DNA of 64,000 nucleotides. It comes from Favolaschia claudopus (taxonomy: Eukaryota > Basidiomycota > Agaricomycetes > Agaricales > Mycenaceae). Shown here in pieces: positions 1-12,237 of the stretch (positions are counted from its first letter, which is position 1; every line of letters begins with the position of its first letter). The position numbers and the translations under genes were made by a program. The notes below the pieces were generated by a model. The model saw nothing but the letters and a program-made list of their open reading frames with translations. It was not told the DNA's origin and did no database searches. The stretch spans positions 62,001-126,000 of the forward strand of contig JAWWNJ010000067.1 of the NCBI GenBank assembly GCA_037176885.1, written 5' to 3'.

Positions 1-1595
1 GCCTCAGCCGGAAACGAAAGCCCTTCGCCCGGCGATGCTCCAGACACAAATCTGTCGTTTGAAGAACAGGGACTCGAAGCTACGTCTCGGGACGAAAAGG
101 TCAATACAAGCGGAATACTCACCAAGGGAAACCCTCTGCGTTATACGTCTAACATCTCCGCGGCTCCCAGTGGCGCCTTTGGCCGGATGCAAAAGAAAGC
201 GCTAGCGTCAATAGACTTTGAAATGAGGGCGTCACTCGCCGGATATTCTCCGTCCTTACGCGTCCCCTCTCCCGCTCCGCCTCGCGTCACGGTAAAGCGG
301 ATTACCCTTGAGTCTCGGAGGCAAATAGACCTAGAGGTATCAAATCAGCACAAGTCATCAGCAACGTTCCTCCGGTCGACGAGAGAATCACCACTCACCA
401 ATGGAACATTCTCTACCTTCTCGGATCCAATCCGCTCGATGCGACCGGCAAACTCGATCTCAAGGGGGCGTCTGACTCGTCGTGTCACAGGGAGCAGTAC
501 CTAGAAGCCACGAATCAGCTGGATCTCGAGGAAACGAATGGGCAGCTTTACCTTTCGGACGACGCTGGCGCCTCATGCAAAAACAACACCTCCAGTGGAC
601 TGCCGTCATCCAAGTCCCCGTCTCTGACACTCACAACAGCGAGCGTCATCAAGAGTAAGGGGCTTCAAGACGCGGTGTCCATGACGCTGCCGCGTATCCA
701 CTCAGCCGAACGAGTCGACGGACACTGTGATACGGCGCGCTACGACAAGGTGGACGGAAGACTTACCTGGCTACAAACTCTTCCACTCCCCCTTGTGCGA
801 ATCTTCGTTTCGGCAAACACCTCTTCACTAGCCGCCGGTACTCCAACCTGGGATTTCACGCCTGCCGTGCTTGATAGCGCAATCATCTGCAGTGTCCGGA
901 ATCAGCAAGACGGAGTCATCGAAGCTGTCGATATACGCACCCGGAAAACGACTCAGGGAGAACTGGAAGAGAAGGGAGAAGATTCATCAGCTGAGTTCAT
1001 CGAAACGCGAAACAATTCGTTACTCACCGAACACTTATTGTTCTTGGGTGCTCCGTTTCATCCTCCGCCTCATCTTGGCGTCAAGTCAATCACGGATGAC
1101 TCTAAGGGTAGGAGTCAATGTCATACGCGTTGGAGGAATTAACGAGCTTACCCTGTGATTGACGCCAGCCCTCTCGACTTCCACTCGAACAAGATCGCCG
1201 AGGTCTTCGCATCGCCCAAGTCCCTGCCTCAGACGCCCGAGGTTGAGGGACTGATGGCGCCAATTACGTCGGGTGTCGGACTCGCGTTAGGCGACGCCTT
1301 GTCTCCGAATGAATGGGTCAAAACAAACGGATTACTCGCATCGTTGCTCACCCGTTTACGGACCCTCGCGCATACTCCGTTTCAGCAGATTCACCTTCCC
1401 CAGCGGCAGTATCTTCGACGTCGGACTTTTGGGCTTCCGCGCTCGTTGGCGCGATCGTACGGACCGAGAGACTTGCAGACCCCGCGCGTAATCGACGCGA
1501 GGTCCACGCGATGTGTTCTCGACGGCCACGAGAAGGTATTGGAACCTTCGTCTGGCTTTGATGACGCAGGCGCGGGCGCGCGGAAACGCTGCTGA
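1..1595 (+). other. Unrecognised open frames, possibly a decayed gene
   Basis: Frame 1 is open from the window edge to a stop at 502-504, so any gene here would be cut by the edge. A second frame is open from about 410 to 1142 and reads as a Ser/Thr- and Asp-rich protein, with a stretch near 410-560 (NILYLLGSNPLD and onward) that looks protein-like. A third open frame follows at 1155-1595. The frames overlap with no clear splice sites joining them, so this could be a broken gene or GC-rich DNA that is open by chance. I recognise no domain. Confidence 0.3.
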
Positions 1596-4560
1596 CTGTC
1601 GTCAGCCTCAATTGCATTTCGTGAAGGTCTAGGACTTACTTATGGCTTCCACCCGGTCAACATACCGTCAACGGCTACTCGACCCTCAAAAGCGACTCGT
1701 TACCGGGTGATTTGGGGACCCATATACCGAGGCTACGAATTTTCTCCATCATCTCAATATGCCGTCTCAATTTCTTTCTGTGCTTCTCCCATTTCAGCCT
1801 CACTTCAGCCTTCCAGGAACCAAAGACGCACCTGCGGAGGTTGTAATACAACTTCCATAGTTCCTTGGAGTCAAACGCTGCCTAGAATCCGGTAGCCGAG
1901 TTGGCGCGCCGCAAGATGTCGCTCTTGGAGACGAAAAGAGCCGGATACAAACCGCTAGACGCCCTCGGATGCAGAGCGTCATAGCGTTTGGATCTTTCGT
2001 AGGCGTCGAGTTTTGATGGTGCGGCGTGGACGTGGACGTCGGCGAGAGAGGTGCGACGAGGGAGAGCCAAAGAGGAGACTATGTGACAATCAGTCACATA
2101 GTCACAACATCTCCGCCTTCTTCTTCTGTTCTCTCCTTGATCCTGGCTCTCCTCCCGACATCTGTAACGCGTTTTACGCGTCTTATCCCTTCTCTTTACG
2201 CTCGTTTGAATCTCCTCTGCATTCACATATACCCTGGGTCTCAATACGCGCGAAAAACGAAGCAAAACTGACTGGTCTGCTCAAGCAATGTCGGTTGCCT
2301 GACTCAATTCATATCCGCTCCTCTCGTCTCGTGAAATAGGCCATTCTCTTCTGCATCTGAGCATCTTAATTCCTTCCCTCATCGTTCTGTGTTTCCTTCC
2401 CTTAGTTTCCCATCCGCTGCTCAGCGGATATCCGGATGGTCATAGTCTCTCATCCGCCGCTCTGGTCAGTCCATATCTCCCTTCCTTTGATCCTTTCCCC
2501 TTTCTTCCAGTCCCGTTCCCTTTGTCGCCTTCCACTCAATTTCCCGCGTTTTTTCACAGGCGCTGATCTGTTCGTTTTCGCCGCGTCAAAACTGCGACCG
2601 CCGCACACATTTGCCCATAAGCACCACGTCACAACACGTCGGCCTCTTGAATTGTGAGCGCGTCATCTACTGCAGCTCTCCTGTAGATTCGTTTGCGCTG
2701 CACACAGTACACAGGCTTCAACGCGTCCGAGGCTACAAGGAAGAAGGTCCGTAATCCACCCTTGTCGCTTTATCTTCCTCTTGTTGTCCGCTGTTGGTAT
2801 CTGCTCTGCCACCTTGCAGCCTTGGCCGTTTCTCTTCTCCCTTTCATCATGATTGATCTGCCTTCTTTCTGTGCTCTTCCATCGTATCATTCAGGAGACA
2901 ATATACTTAAATACGAGTTAAACCCGTCCCGTCCCCTCCCCTACCTTCGAGGTGCTGGGAGAATCAGCCTACGGAGGGACGCGTCTCACTCGTGCGTGTC
3001 CCCGTTTTTGCTTCCATTTCTAACATTCATCTTCGTTGTAAATTGGACCCGACTCTTCCATCCGCGGCACCGTCGTTGTCATCGTCGATGTCACTAATCG
3101 GTGTATGCAAGCTCATCATCTCTACTCCCACAGCCGCCTGTATGTACTCATTCAGATATTCACGTTATTCATCCTGCTTTGCTTCCTTTCTCACCGGCTC
3201 CCTATCCCGCCCGCTCTCTGCTCTTTCGGGACCCATCCGTGAACGGTGACACGACATCATCTTACCTCCACCCTCGTTTCCATCGACGACTACGTCGGTT
3301 CGAAGACGGAGTGGTGGTGGCGATGATGGTTCTGCAGTTGTCCGCGCGACTATGACGATTAGTAGACGAGGAAGGGTTGTGAGATGTGACGATCAATCAA
3401 TTGGATTTCATTCGGGGATGTATTCTTCCGCTCTGCTAGCCTCTGGTTTCATCTTGATACGTCCACTTCTCGATTCACAGAATACTCTCCCCCCTTTCTA
3501 ACAACTGCCACACCCCACTGTGTTTCAGCCCCTGCTGGCTCGCATCTCCCGATTGCTGCCCTTCGTCGTGTCAGGCACACAAACTGTATAGGACAGTTAT
3601 ATCTCATATCAACTCCGTCTGAATATTGTCTTTGTAGACCGTCGTTCACTCTCCTGACTCCAACCCACCCTTCATTCTCTCTCATCAGCCGCTCATCCGC
3701 CGTGGTCTCACGCTCATCCGCCGCTCAGCCTCTCATCGTCTGCTCGTGGTCGGCTCGTTTCCTACTCATCGTCGTTTCACAGTATCTCGCTTCAAGCTCG
3801 CGAGATATGTCGCTTTTCAACGCGGCGCTACATATGCCGTTGAGTATACAGATGTTTTTTTTTCCGAGGTGAGTCTTCTGCTCAGGTTTCCCATTTCCTT
3901 TGTACGATTAATATTCTCTATTCTACAGGTCTCGCTCTCCGAATAACAACCAAGTCGAAATTCCCGACTATTTCGGAAATTCGATCTTTCGCCGTCCGGC
4001 GAGCGTCGTCGGCGAAGGGCCGAACCCAAGGTGAGTCTGGTTTCTTACTTAATCGCTGTTCGGCCTTTGGTTTCAATCTTCCAGCTGCCGCCGAGCGGCG
4101 TTGTTCCCGAGATCAAAATAAAAATTTCGATTTTTCGGCGTCCGCCGAGTGCCGATTTTGTCAAAGTCCATGCGCAGGTACGCAAAAATTCAGTTTCCCC
4201 ACTGATTTACCTCCAAGCACGTTTCCAAATTCGACTTTTTAGCTTCCCATGAACTTCAGTACAGCATGTAGAGGTTTCTTTGTTTTTTGAACTCGCAGAA
4301 TCGTTTGAAATCTTCTCAGCAGCGCACTTGTTTTAACAGTTCATCTTGGTGAGTTCCTATTTTCCTCACTTGATCTCTTGTCAAATCAACGGAAATGTGA
4401 GTCTTCAGCTATCGTTCGAGTCGTTAATTTCCCTGTGAACTGACTTGTTGAATTTTCAGGCAACCCAGTTCAATTCCAACTTCAATATATATCAACTTTC
4501 ACTCAGTTTGTTCAAGGATTCGAGCACTAACAAGCGTGTGTTGCACTGTTTCTGGCACGC
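1596..4560. other. No gene seen; pyrimidine-rich intergenic DNA
   Basis: Only short, low-complexity frames occur here, and none has a protein-like composition or a consistent exon pattern. The plus strand is rich in C and T, as in many fungal promoter regions. A short perfect palindrome, ATCCGCTG-CT-CAGCGGAT, lies at 2412-2429, and the phrase 'catccgc' recurs near 2410-2460 and 3690-3730. I see nothing that supports a gene or a mobile element. Confidence 0.4.
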
Positions 4561-4819
4561 ATACCTAGAGTTTTAGTTGGCAATGACGACAATCTCAGGT
4601 GGTATCACTAGCTCCTCGCTCGAAGTCCTCGCTAGTCTCGATGGAAGAATAAGTACACAGAGCTCATGATTTCCACCAACGGCAAACCCACTGCCTTCTA
4701 CGAAGCATACGTCAGAGACGGGCAGGATAAGATCTGCGAGAACATGGCGGCCGAGTTTACCGTTAAAGTCTGTCAGCGCGAGCATGCGCGCTTTTGAGAT
4801 CAACTCACCTCTGAGAGCA

Positions 4820-6180
4820 TGTTAACACCATCTTCCAAAAGTCGCTAAAGTTGCTCGATGTTGTTCGCTCCGTTCGCCACTCCCACGGTCGCTGTTGCCG
4901 ACTGCTACGCGCACACGTGAGCAAGAGCATTCAACATTTCCGCGCGTCGCGTCGATGCTCGAAACGCGTTCACGAGAGAAAACACGCTCGACGGTTTTGA
5001 TGATTGCGCCCCCTGGCCCAAAGTTCACAAGATGTGGATTGTTGTACTCAGGCGCTGTTTTGAGCAATTTGGCCACAACCAAGTGCCAGTTGAAAATTGA
5101 CGGGATGCGTGAGGATCAAATCGGGCACGAGTTTGACCAGGCTGCCCTGCTCTGAAATTAACAAGATTTCCAGAAATCGTGCAGTGTATCGGAACATGGA
5201 GGTCGGTGAAGTCGGGGAATTGGATTCCGCGGCGGGAGATGTCTTCGAGGACTTCCTTCCGGACGCCACACGCATGGAGAGGAGAGTGATATAAAGCATC
5301 GACAGTGGTCTTGTGTACAACGTGTCTTGTTTCCAGGGTCTTTGCAAACTTCTCCAAGGAATCGGGGCGCCCTGAAATGGTGATACACGAATCAGGCATG
5401 ACTACGGTTATATAGAGCGACGCGGACGATGGATTAGCGTACCGCAAGAAGGATCTGTTTCGTTTCATGAACAAAAAAAGCCAACTCTCACGTCGTGAAA
5501 AGCCTGAATAAGTGTTTCTGCCTCGGTTTTCGACACTCCGAGCCTGAGGACTGCCAAACTCCACGACGATGGAAGATTTGAGTCGATCCCAGCATCGGAC
5601 AAGACGTTTGCGCAATAGATCTGCAGAGTTGGAGTGCAGACGAATGCCAATCCAAAGAGCCAGACGAAAGAGTTGAATCGTGGTGGAGACATAGCCAACG
5701 AGATTGAAGGCTGAAGCGACGATACAAGCAGGAAGAATTCCCGAAAAGAATCCAAGAACATATGGCGTCCGTTGAAATGCGTCGCTGAACGGAGTCAAGG
5801 AGCTGCTATCCTCCGTTATCCAAATCAAATACCGCAACGACTGGCAGAGAAGAAGCGTTGTCCCCGAGAGAAAGAATTATATTGGTACTTCGGCGTTTCT
5901 TCCAATATTAATAGCGACCGACTGGTTCTGAAATCCTCCAAATTAATCCTGGTAATGGAACGCTCTTGAGCCGAGAGTGATGCGATCTCTCTGTGTAGAA
6001 AGCTTCGTGAGATGCAGTCAAAAGAGTCGACCCAGACCAAACCCAGACGGTGAATGAAGAGCTTGAGTCCAAATTGATGATTGCCCCGCTCCCTGTCCCG
6101 ACAGGGAGAAAGAGTCTGAAAGACGCGAACAAGCCTATTGTCAATTGAGTCTTGACAACTATTGACTGCCAAAAACAGAT
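4820..6180 (-). pseudogene. Relic of a non-reducing polyketide synthase, SAT domain only
   Basis: Read on the minus strand, this matches the starter-unit acyltransferase (SAT) domain at the N-terminus of basidiomycete orsellinate-type polyketide synthases. In order I see FLHREIASLSAQERS near 5990, GFFSGILPA near 5745, RLALWIGIR near 5650, a TVVMPDSCITISG stretch near 5400, HKTTVDALYHSPLH near 5290, RRGIQFPDF near 5220 and VNFGPG near 5020. The pieces lie in at least two frames; the frame changes near 5610 and again past 5080, so the gene is broken. The ketosynthase that should follow is absent. In SAT domains the nucleophile sits in GxCxG; here that position reads GFFSG, so the cysteine appears to be lost. 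What I see is the motif order and the frame breaks; the family assignment comes from memory of such proteins. Confidence 0.72.
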
Positions 6181-6514
6181 ATTGACGTTTGTTTGTTCTG
6201 CCAGTGGTACACAGACGCCGTCACGCCGATGCCAACGCTCTCACTCAAAATCTTCTTGATTTCTCTCGCTCACAGCCCGCCCTGAAGTCAAGCTCGCCGT
6301 TTCGATTCGACACCCCGTCCCCATGCATTCTCTCTACCCCATCGCCACTCCCACTTTCATTCGCCGACGCGTCAGCACTGAGCTGCTAGCAGCGACGTTT
6401 GACGCGCCCACCTCTGTTGTCCTTTACGCCTCACCTCCACCGTCTCTCCTCCTGTTCGCCGCACCTTCTCCTTTGCACCTACCCTTTGACCACCCGCCCC
6501 GCCGACGCCGCCCT

Positions 6515-6521
6515 CATTCGT
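6515..6521. repeat. Left target-site duplication of element A (CATTCGT)
   Basis: CATTCGT lies immediately before the CA that begins element A. The same seven bases follow the terminal TG of A at 38077-38083. Seven-base duplications directly abutting both inverted tips are the mark of a cut-and-paste insertion. Confidence 0.8.
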
Positions 6522-6590
6522 CAGGCGTATACGGGGTTTTGATATATCATATGGTTTGTCGAGGAGAGTTAATTTTGATATATCTGGGCC
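6522..6590 (+). repeat. Left terminal inverted repeat of element A
   Basis: TGATATATCA lies at 6540-6549 (tip positions 19-28) and a second GATATATC at 6577-6584, preceded by GAGAGTT. A third isolated copy lies near 7615. GATATATC is its own reverse complement, so it could bind a protein dimer. The right end carries the same signals in mirror order. Confidence 0.75.
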
Positions 6591-7890
6591 TCTCGGAAAC
6601 TGTCCTCAATCACGCCATCAGTTCCCATCAAAGCATTTGGCAGGCATGGTACGCACCTTGGGGCGCCCACCGCGGGCGCGAATCGCCGTCGCTTGGCCGC
6701 CGCTCGTGGGTCCGTGCATGAGAGCGGGTGGCGCTTCTGATTTGTTGACAGGTATTATGATCGCCCTTTCCCATCACTTCCCATCAATCACCTTCCTGCC
6801 TCCTGCGCTTCCGCTCCCTCCCCCGCCCCGCCTCGCCCCTGCCCTCCAGCCGCCTGATTCTTCGTCTAGACATGAAGTATAACCCCTGTCATCGACTGAC
6901 GCCCTCGATAACGCCTCTTTTCCTCGCCACGCCTTATAACGAGCTCGACATTTCTGCCCGCTTCCAGCACGGTACGCGCCCAGAAATCCCTTCACAGCTT
7001 CCCCACCGCCGCGGTATATGCTCATATACTCCACATAGGTACTCTTCATTGCGTTTTCCCCAAAACCTCCTCGTTCGTCTGCTTTCTTTGATTCACCGCC
7101 ACCCTTCCACCCGCCGGTTGCCGGCTTCTCTACCCCCCTCCAGCTAGTTTCTCGTTAGCGTATGGTTTCCTTCCGAATTCACCGCCATCCACTGACATCC
7201 ACTATGCCACAGCCTGCCCCGCCACTCCACTATTCCACGACATTTCCGCACGATAAATTCGGGCCCCCACGGTACGGCTACGCTCCTTATCTGGGTCCAG
7301 CAATCACTCCGCTCATGCACGACCATCTTCCCTGGGATATGATCTCGTTTTCCGCGTCCCCGCGTCGTCTCCGGTCTCGCATTCCCACCTTTTCTCCCAT
7401 TTTCACCCATTTTCAAGCCCGCACTTACTTGTGATCATTTTCATTGCTATATACAAGTTCATTGAGTATATCTATATCTTACCTACCTCAATCATAATAT
7501 GAGCTTGAGAGAAAAAGATTTTTTTTGAAGATTTCCCGCCCATAATGGACACCAAGTCTTAATGACGTCATACTCAAGATTATTTTTCACAAGTCCGCGA
7601 TGTATCGACAATGGTGATATATCACGCCGCCCTCGAGAACACTTAAGTCGAAGACACATTAGAGTCATTGCCATGTATACCATAGTACTTAGGTTACTCA
7701 TAAGGAGATGTATCGTTACAGAGAAAAACAAACGGTCCAAGCAACAAATGGCGACATAATCAATAGTAACACGACACGTATCAAGGGAACGCTGGTTGAG
7801 CAGCAGTTCAGGGGTGGTTGAGCACCCATAGCCGTTGAGGGCTTGATCTATCCAGAGCCGTTGAGGGCTTGTCGTTCCCTCCTACCCGAA
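6591..7890. other. Left subterminal region of element A, no gene seen
   Basis: This 1.3 kb stretch lies between the left tip and the stop codon of the WF-motif gene. It has no convincing open frame. It contains C-rich tracts (6780-6860 and 7130-7400), one isolated GATATATC near 7615, and a direct repeat of agccgttgagggcttg near 7831 and 7857. Confidence 0.4.
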
Positions 7891-10800
7891 TCATTGCTTG
7901 CGCCTGCCGAGTGTAAGTAAATAGTAACAGAATATCATTTGGAAAACAAAATCATACCTTTTCGCTGCCCCGTTTCCGCCTGAATTTGCCGCCTTCCGCT
8001 TGTTGTTAGAAGCTGTTGACGCCGCCGCCCTCACGTTCTTCACCACCGGGTTCTCTGGAATCTGCGACCCGTCGTAGTATGTCGACCGTTTCAAAGTCCG
8101 ACCCCTGCTACTCATCCCCAATTCGCCTCTACTACTCGCCGAAGCCCCGCCACTCTCCCCACCAGCGCTCTTCCCGATCATCGTCACTACCGTCGCTCCA
8201 TTCACAACCCGCTCGGTAAACCCTCGTCTCTTCTCCTCCGCCCTCTGTGCCGCCGCCGCGGCCTTCTTCTGCCTCTCCTTCTCCGCCTTCTCCGCCTTCG
8301 TCAAAGCGCGCGCACGATCGCGATTCGTTGGTCCGCGGACGGGGTGGCAGATGGTAGTCCGCCCCTCCGCGGTCCCAAGCGTCTCGCCGGCTGGCGGAAC
8401 TACAGACGACACGACCTGATTGGTGATGTCGTCGAGGACATCCGTGCGAGGCCGACCTCGCCCTCGTTTTCCCACTTCTCCGACCTTCTTCGCTGTCTCC
8501 GCCGCGCGCTTTGCATTAGCCTCCTTTGCCGCCACGGTACGAGTCGTTTGCTTTTTGGCTGGCGCCGGTTTGGGCGACGCCGGCGGTGGGGAAGAGCCGA
8601 TGGGGGGACGCGACGCCGGGGGGTTAACGGGCGGACGCGATGCAGGGAGCTGGAAGGGGCGAGGAACGTCGGAGATCGTTGCATCGGTGGAAGGAGGAAC
8701 CAATGGAGCGTTGGGGGCGGAGGTGATCGCCACCGACTGGCTTGCTGGAGGCAGAGACGACGAAGTCACCGCGGTCGACGTCCCAGGAGTACTTGGTGGC
8801 GCTGGCAAACTGTCGCGGGTGTGGGATGCGATTGCAGCCAGCGCAATTGAGGCGGCTAGTGTTGGGCCTTTGTTTGCGGGGAGCGGTCGTGGGAGAGGGC
8901 GGTTGGGGAGACTGGAGGGCGGTTGCGGAGGGGGACGCTTGGCGAAAGCGCCGAAGAGTGCGCTGACAGGGAAAGCAGCCGTCGCTGATCCCGCAGCAGA
9001 TGCACCTTCGGCTGGGGGCACGGAAGCGCGAGCCGGTGATAGACCGGACGTCGACGAGGCAGTCAACGGAATGCCAGCAGATGGGATGGGCGCGGACGGC
9101 GCGGACGCGAACGTCGGTGGCGAAAATACAAACGTTGATACGGCGTCCTGAATGACCGGGGAAGCGGGCCTGAGGGGGAAGTCGAAGCCGTCGACTCTCA
9201 TGGTAGGCGGCGGGGTAATCAGATCCCGGTCATAGCTGGATGTGTCGCTAGAGTCGCTCTGCTGGGGTAACCAAAGTCGAGGGTGGCCGTTGTTCGTCTG
9301 CGCAGACGGGTCGGATTGGGAATAAGAGCCGTTCTCCAGGGAAAAGGCGGAGGAGCCTGCGGGAAGGAACTCCGCGCCATAGTTTTCGTCGTCGAAGCCG
9401 AGGCCAAAGAAATCGAGACCATTTTCTTGCGGAGGGGCATCCCAACCGGCAGGTGAGTCGAGCGAAGTGCCAGCCTCAAATCTAGCAAAGCAAGACGTCA
9501 ATTCACCAAGAAAACAAATGGTAATTGACACTCACCCAGATATACCTTTTTCCATCTCATTCGTGAAACCAGAAGGTGTCGTGCCGTTGGATACTCCAGT
9601 CCTGCATCCAGGGTCAGAGACGGCTGCATAGCAAGGACAAGATCCAGACTTACATGTCGCCACGTAGCTCCACTACGACCGTCGGTGGCGCAGCGGTGGC
9701 TGGGGGTGGTTGCTCCGACGCTCCAGCGTCGTCGTCGTTGACGGTAGGTGATGACTTGGGAGCTGGCTTTTTCTTTTTCTTCGGCTTTTTCGTCTTCGCA
9801 GCGGTTGCTGCAGCCGGAACAGGCTCAGGCGGTGCATGGATACGCTGGACTGTTGGTTCGGCGGCGGAGGGCTCAGCGGTAGCTGGGTCTGATTCCCCAG
9901 AGGGCGATTCCGTAGACCCAGAGGCAGTTGGAAGCTCGAATTGAGCGCAATCGCTGGGCGCTGTCAATTTGGGTCAGACACAGTCGATTTTAGCAAGTCG
10001 CCGTAACTCACAATAAACCATTCTCAGAAAGTCTTGGAATGGCTTGAGTACGTTGTCGTCGAAGTCGAGGCAGACGTCCTCGAAGTCGTTGCCCATCGGA
10101 GTCTTGCCATGACAGATGCTGGTGGTGGGAGGAGGAAGGTGAGATGACGTACAAACAAACAATCGTCCCAATTAGGAAGGACTTACACTTTCAGCGACAG
10201 TTGACCTTTCAATCGAGGATGAGGTCCACCAAGCAACGTAACCCCAACCCACTTCGTCGCTGCATACAAGGCCTTATGAACATACACCATCGCCGTCTCG
10301 ATCGCGTCGACTCCTCTGCAAAAGCGCGTCAAATTTGTCATCGGTACATTCCAAATACTCCTTACTCGAGCATCGACCAGACGTCGGTTTCCCCCTCCTC
10401 GCCTTTGTCCTTCGCCTCCTGATACTTCTTCTTCTCCTCCTCTACCGCCTCATTCACCGCCAAACGCTCCTCTTCCGACGCCTCGGCCCACAACCCCGCC
10501 ACAACTCGCGTACGAAGTCGCATAAGCTCAGACTTTTTCGCCTTGCTTCGCGCCTCGGGAGTATCCTCGGACTCGTCGGTCCAGTCATCCTCTTCGTCTG
10601 GAACGTTCTCAGCCAGCAAGGAGTCATACCCAGCCTCGGTCAACGCCTTCTTGACAAGATCTCGGTTGCGAATCTGGAAGATTTCGAGAGGACGGTGGGG
10701 GCGCTTCACTTTCGCTGACTGAAGTTGCAATAAGCGTAAGATGATAGACAAAGTCTTCGCGCTGGTGGCGTCGACCGAATCGCCGGTTTTCTTGCGGGTG

Positions 10801-11125
10801 TTATGGAACCAGTTGTCGATTTGCTGCCAAAAAAGGTCAGTTTTACGTTGTGAAAACACTTTGAGCACGCGACGCTGACCTTCTTACGCTTCTCCAGTGC
10901 CCTACTCAAGCCATCCTCTTCCTCCAGAGTCAGCTGGCGAGCGTTGACCTCGGTGGGGCGTGGAAGACCGAGCTCAGCCTCCTCGGGGAATTCTTTGAAA
11001 AAATCCTCGTACGCGCGAGGCCAAAATTGATGGAGCTTCCCTTCTGCCTTCTTTCGCAGGTACTCGGGAAGACGAGATTCAAGCCAGGTCAGTCGTCGAC
11101 CGTGAGCCCAACCTTTAGGTGCCAT
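7891..11125 (-). CDS. WF-motif (homeodomain-like) protein with AT-hook, cargo of element A
   Basis: I model eight exons: 11125-10880, 10823-10366, 10315-10187, 10118-10012, 9960-9654, 9601-9536, 9481-7958 and 7903-7891. They sum to 2604 bases (867 residues), and all introns are GT-AG with matching phases. The N-terminus (MAPKGWAHGRR) is followed by WLESRLPEYL and HQFWPRAYEDFF. Residues 83-92 read QIDNWFHNTR, which resembles the WFxNxR recognition helix of homeodomains. Exon 2 ends in an acidic, helical stretch. Exon 4 has HGKTPMGNDFEDVC. The C-terminal half is Pro/Ser/Ala-rich and holds KRGRGRPRTD, an AT-hook, and a basic tail. A relative lies at the far end of element B. The family is unnamed to me. 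A DNA-binding role for the element or its host is inferred. Confidence 0.78.
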
Positions 11126-11411
11126 GGGAAGGAGCAAAAATAGCGAGGGGAAGGCGCAGGTGGGTTTACAAGTCAAAGGGTTCCTTGGGGGGAAAAAAGA
11201 GAGGCCTCTGATTCAGGTGCGTGCTTGTGGTGGCTTTTCGTCCAAGGAAATTCACGTTATCCCCATCTTTTTAGCCCGCATCAACCGTAGATATTTGCAT
11301 GTCTTACGCATCAACCACACGCTATATTTCTGCTCAGTCACCCGAAACGAGCCCGATTGCCGACTCCACACACGAAACCAAAACCGTTCCCTCGTCAACG
11401 ACAAACCGCAA

Positions 11412-11849
11412 TCAGTCCGACTTCGGCCTTCCAAAACATTCCATCATACGGTCAAGAAACTGCCTCCAATACCCCTTCACCTGGTTCCGGCGCCGACCAT
11501 GAAACCGAAACCAGTTTTGCAAACGCTGTGATCCAGAAATGAAAAATAAAATTCACATTCCACTTTTGACGCGTCCAACGCGCTTGAAAATTTTAAGACT
11601 CACCGTGCAACGTCTATTCACAGCGAAATGTAACATTTCGCTCTCCTCCAGCGTCATTGGGTGGAAATTTGGGTCGAGGGGATGAGGCAAACCGAGTGCC
11701 GACACTTCCGGAAATTCCTCGAACCACGCCTCGTACAGGACGGGCCAAAATTGGTGAAGTTTTCGATCGTTTCGGCGGGATACATATTCCGGAAGGTGAG
11801 CTTGAAGCCATTTTTCCTCTTTTTGGTCAGTCCAACCCGGCGGGGGCAT
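11412..11849 (-). CDS. Truncated WF-motif protein: DNA-binding-like part only
   Basis: I model two exons, 11849-11604 and 11525-11412, coding 119 residues. Exon 1 is exactly as long as exon 1 of the neighbouring WF gene (246 bases) and reads MPPPGWTDQKEEKWLQAHLP and onward, with HQFWPVLYEAWFEEFPE. Exon 2 opens with RLQNWFRFHGRRRN, placing WF at residues 87-88, as in the full-length paralogue. After about 25 more residues it stops with TGA. The gene therefore keeps the conserved N-terminal block and the homeodomain-like helix and lacks the rest. It may be a decayed copy, or a short protein that competes with the full-length one; the sequence does not decide. It lies 290 bases upstream of the full-length gene on the same strand. 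Confidence 0.6.
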
Positions 11850-12237
11850 CGCAGATCGACGAAAGAAGACGAATTGATTGACCAATTTATAGGCGAACTC
11901 ATACGACACCCTTATCAAGCCAAGTTTCTGCTTCATGTCGGCCAGGAACACTTTCTATTTCCATTTTGGTCTCAAATAATGCTGAATCACTCCACTAAAC
12001 TAACGAAATCGTCCAGACTTGTCAGATACCAAATGAGGGCTTGCCGGCGAGCGAAATGTGACGCCGTGTGATCGTCGCCTGATTTCCTCAACGAACCAGC
12101 CCGATTCAAGGCGATAACAACACCGGATCCCATTTCTCCCGGCCAAACCAAAACACCGGTGAGCCATATCTAAGGAAACTGATTTTTCGTCACCTCACAC
12201 CCCTCTCAGATTCTCCCCACTTTGTTCTCTCATCCTC

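Noticed and set aside
8420..9151. Long plus-strand open frame of 243 codons opposite the WF-motif gene
   Set aside because: It is a GC-driven mirror of the large minus-strand exon, Gly/Ala/Arg-rich, with no start context; the minus-strand model keeps phase through seven introns.
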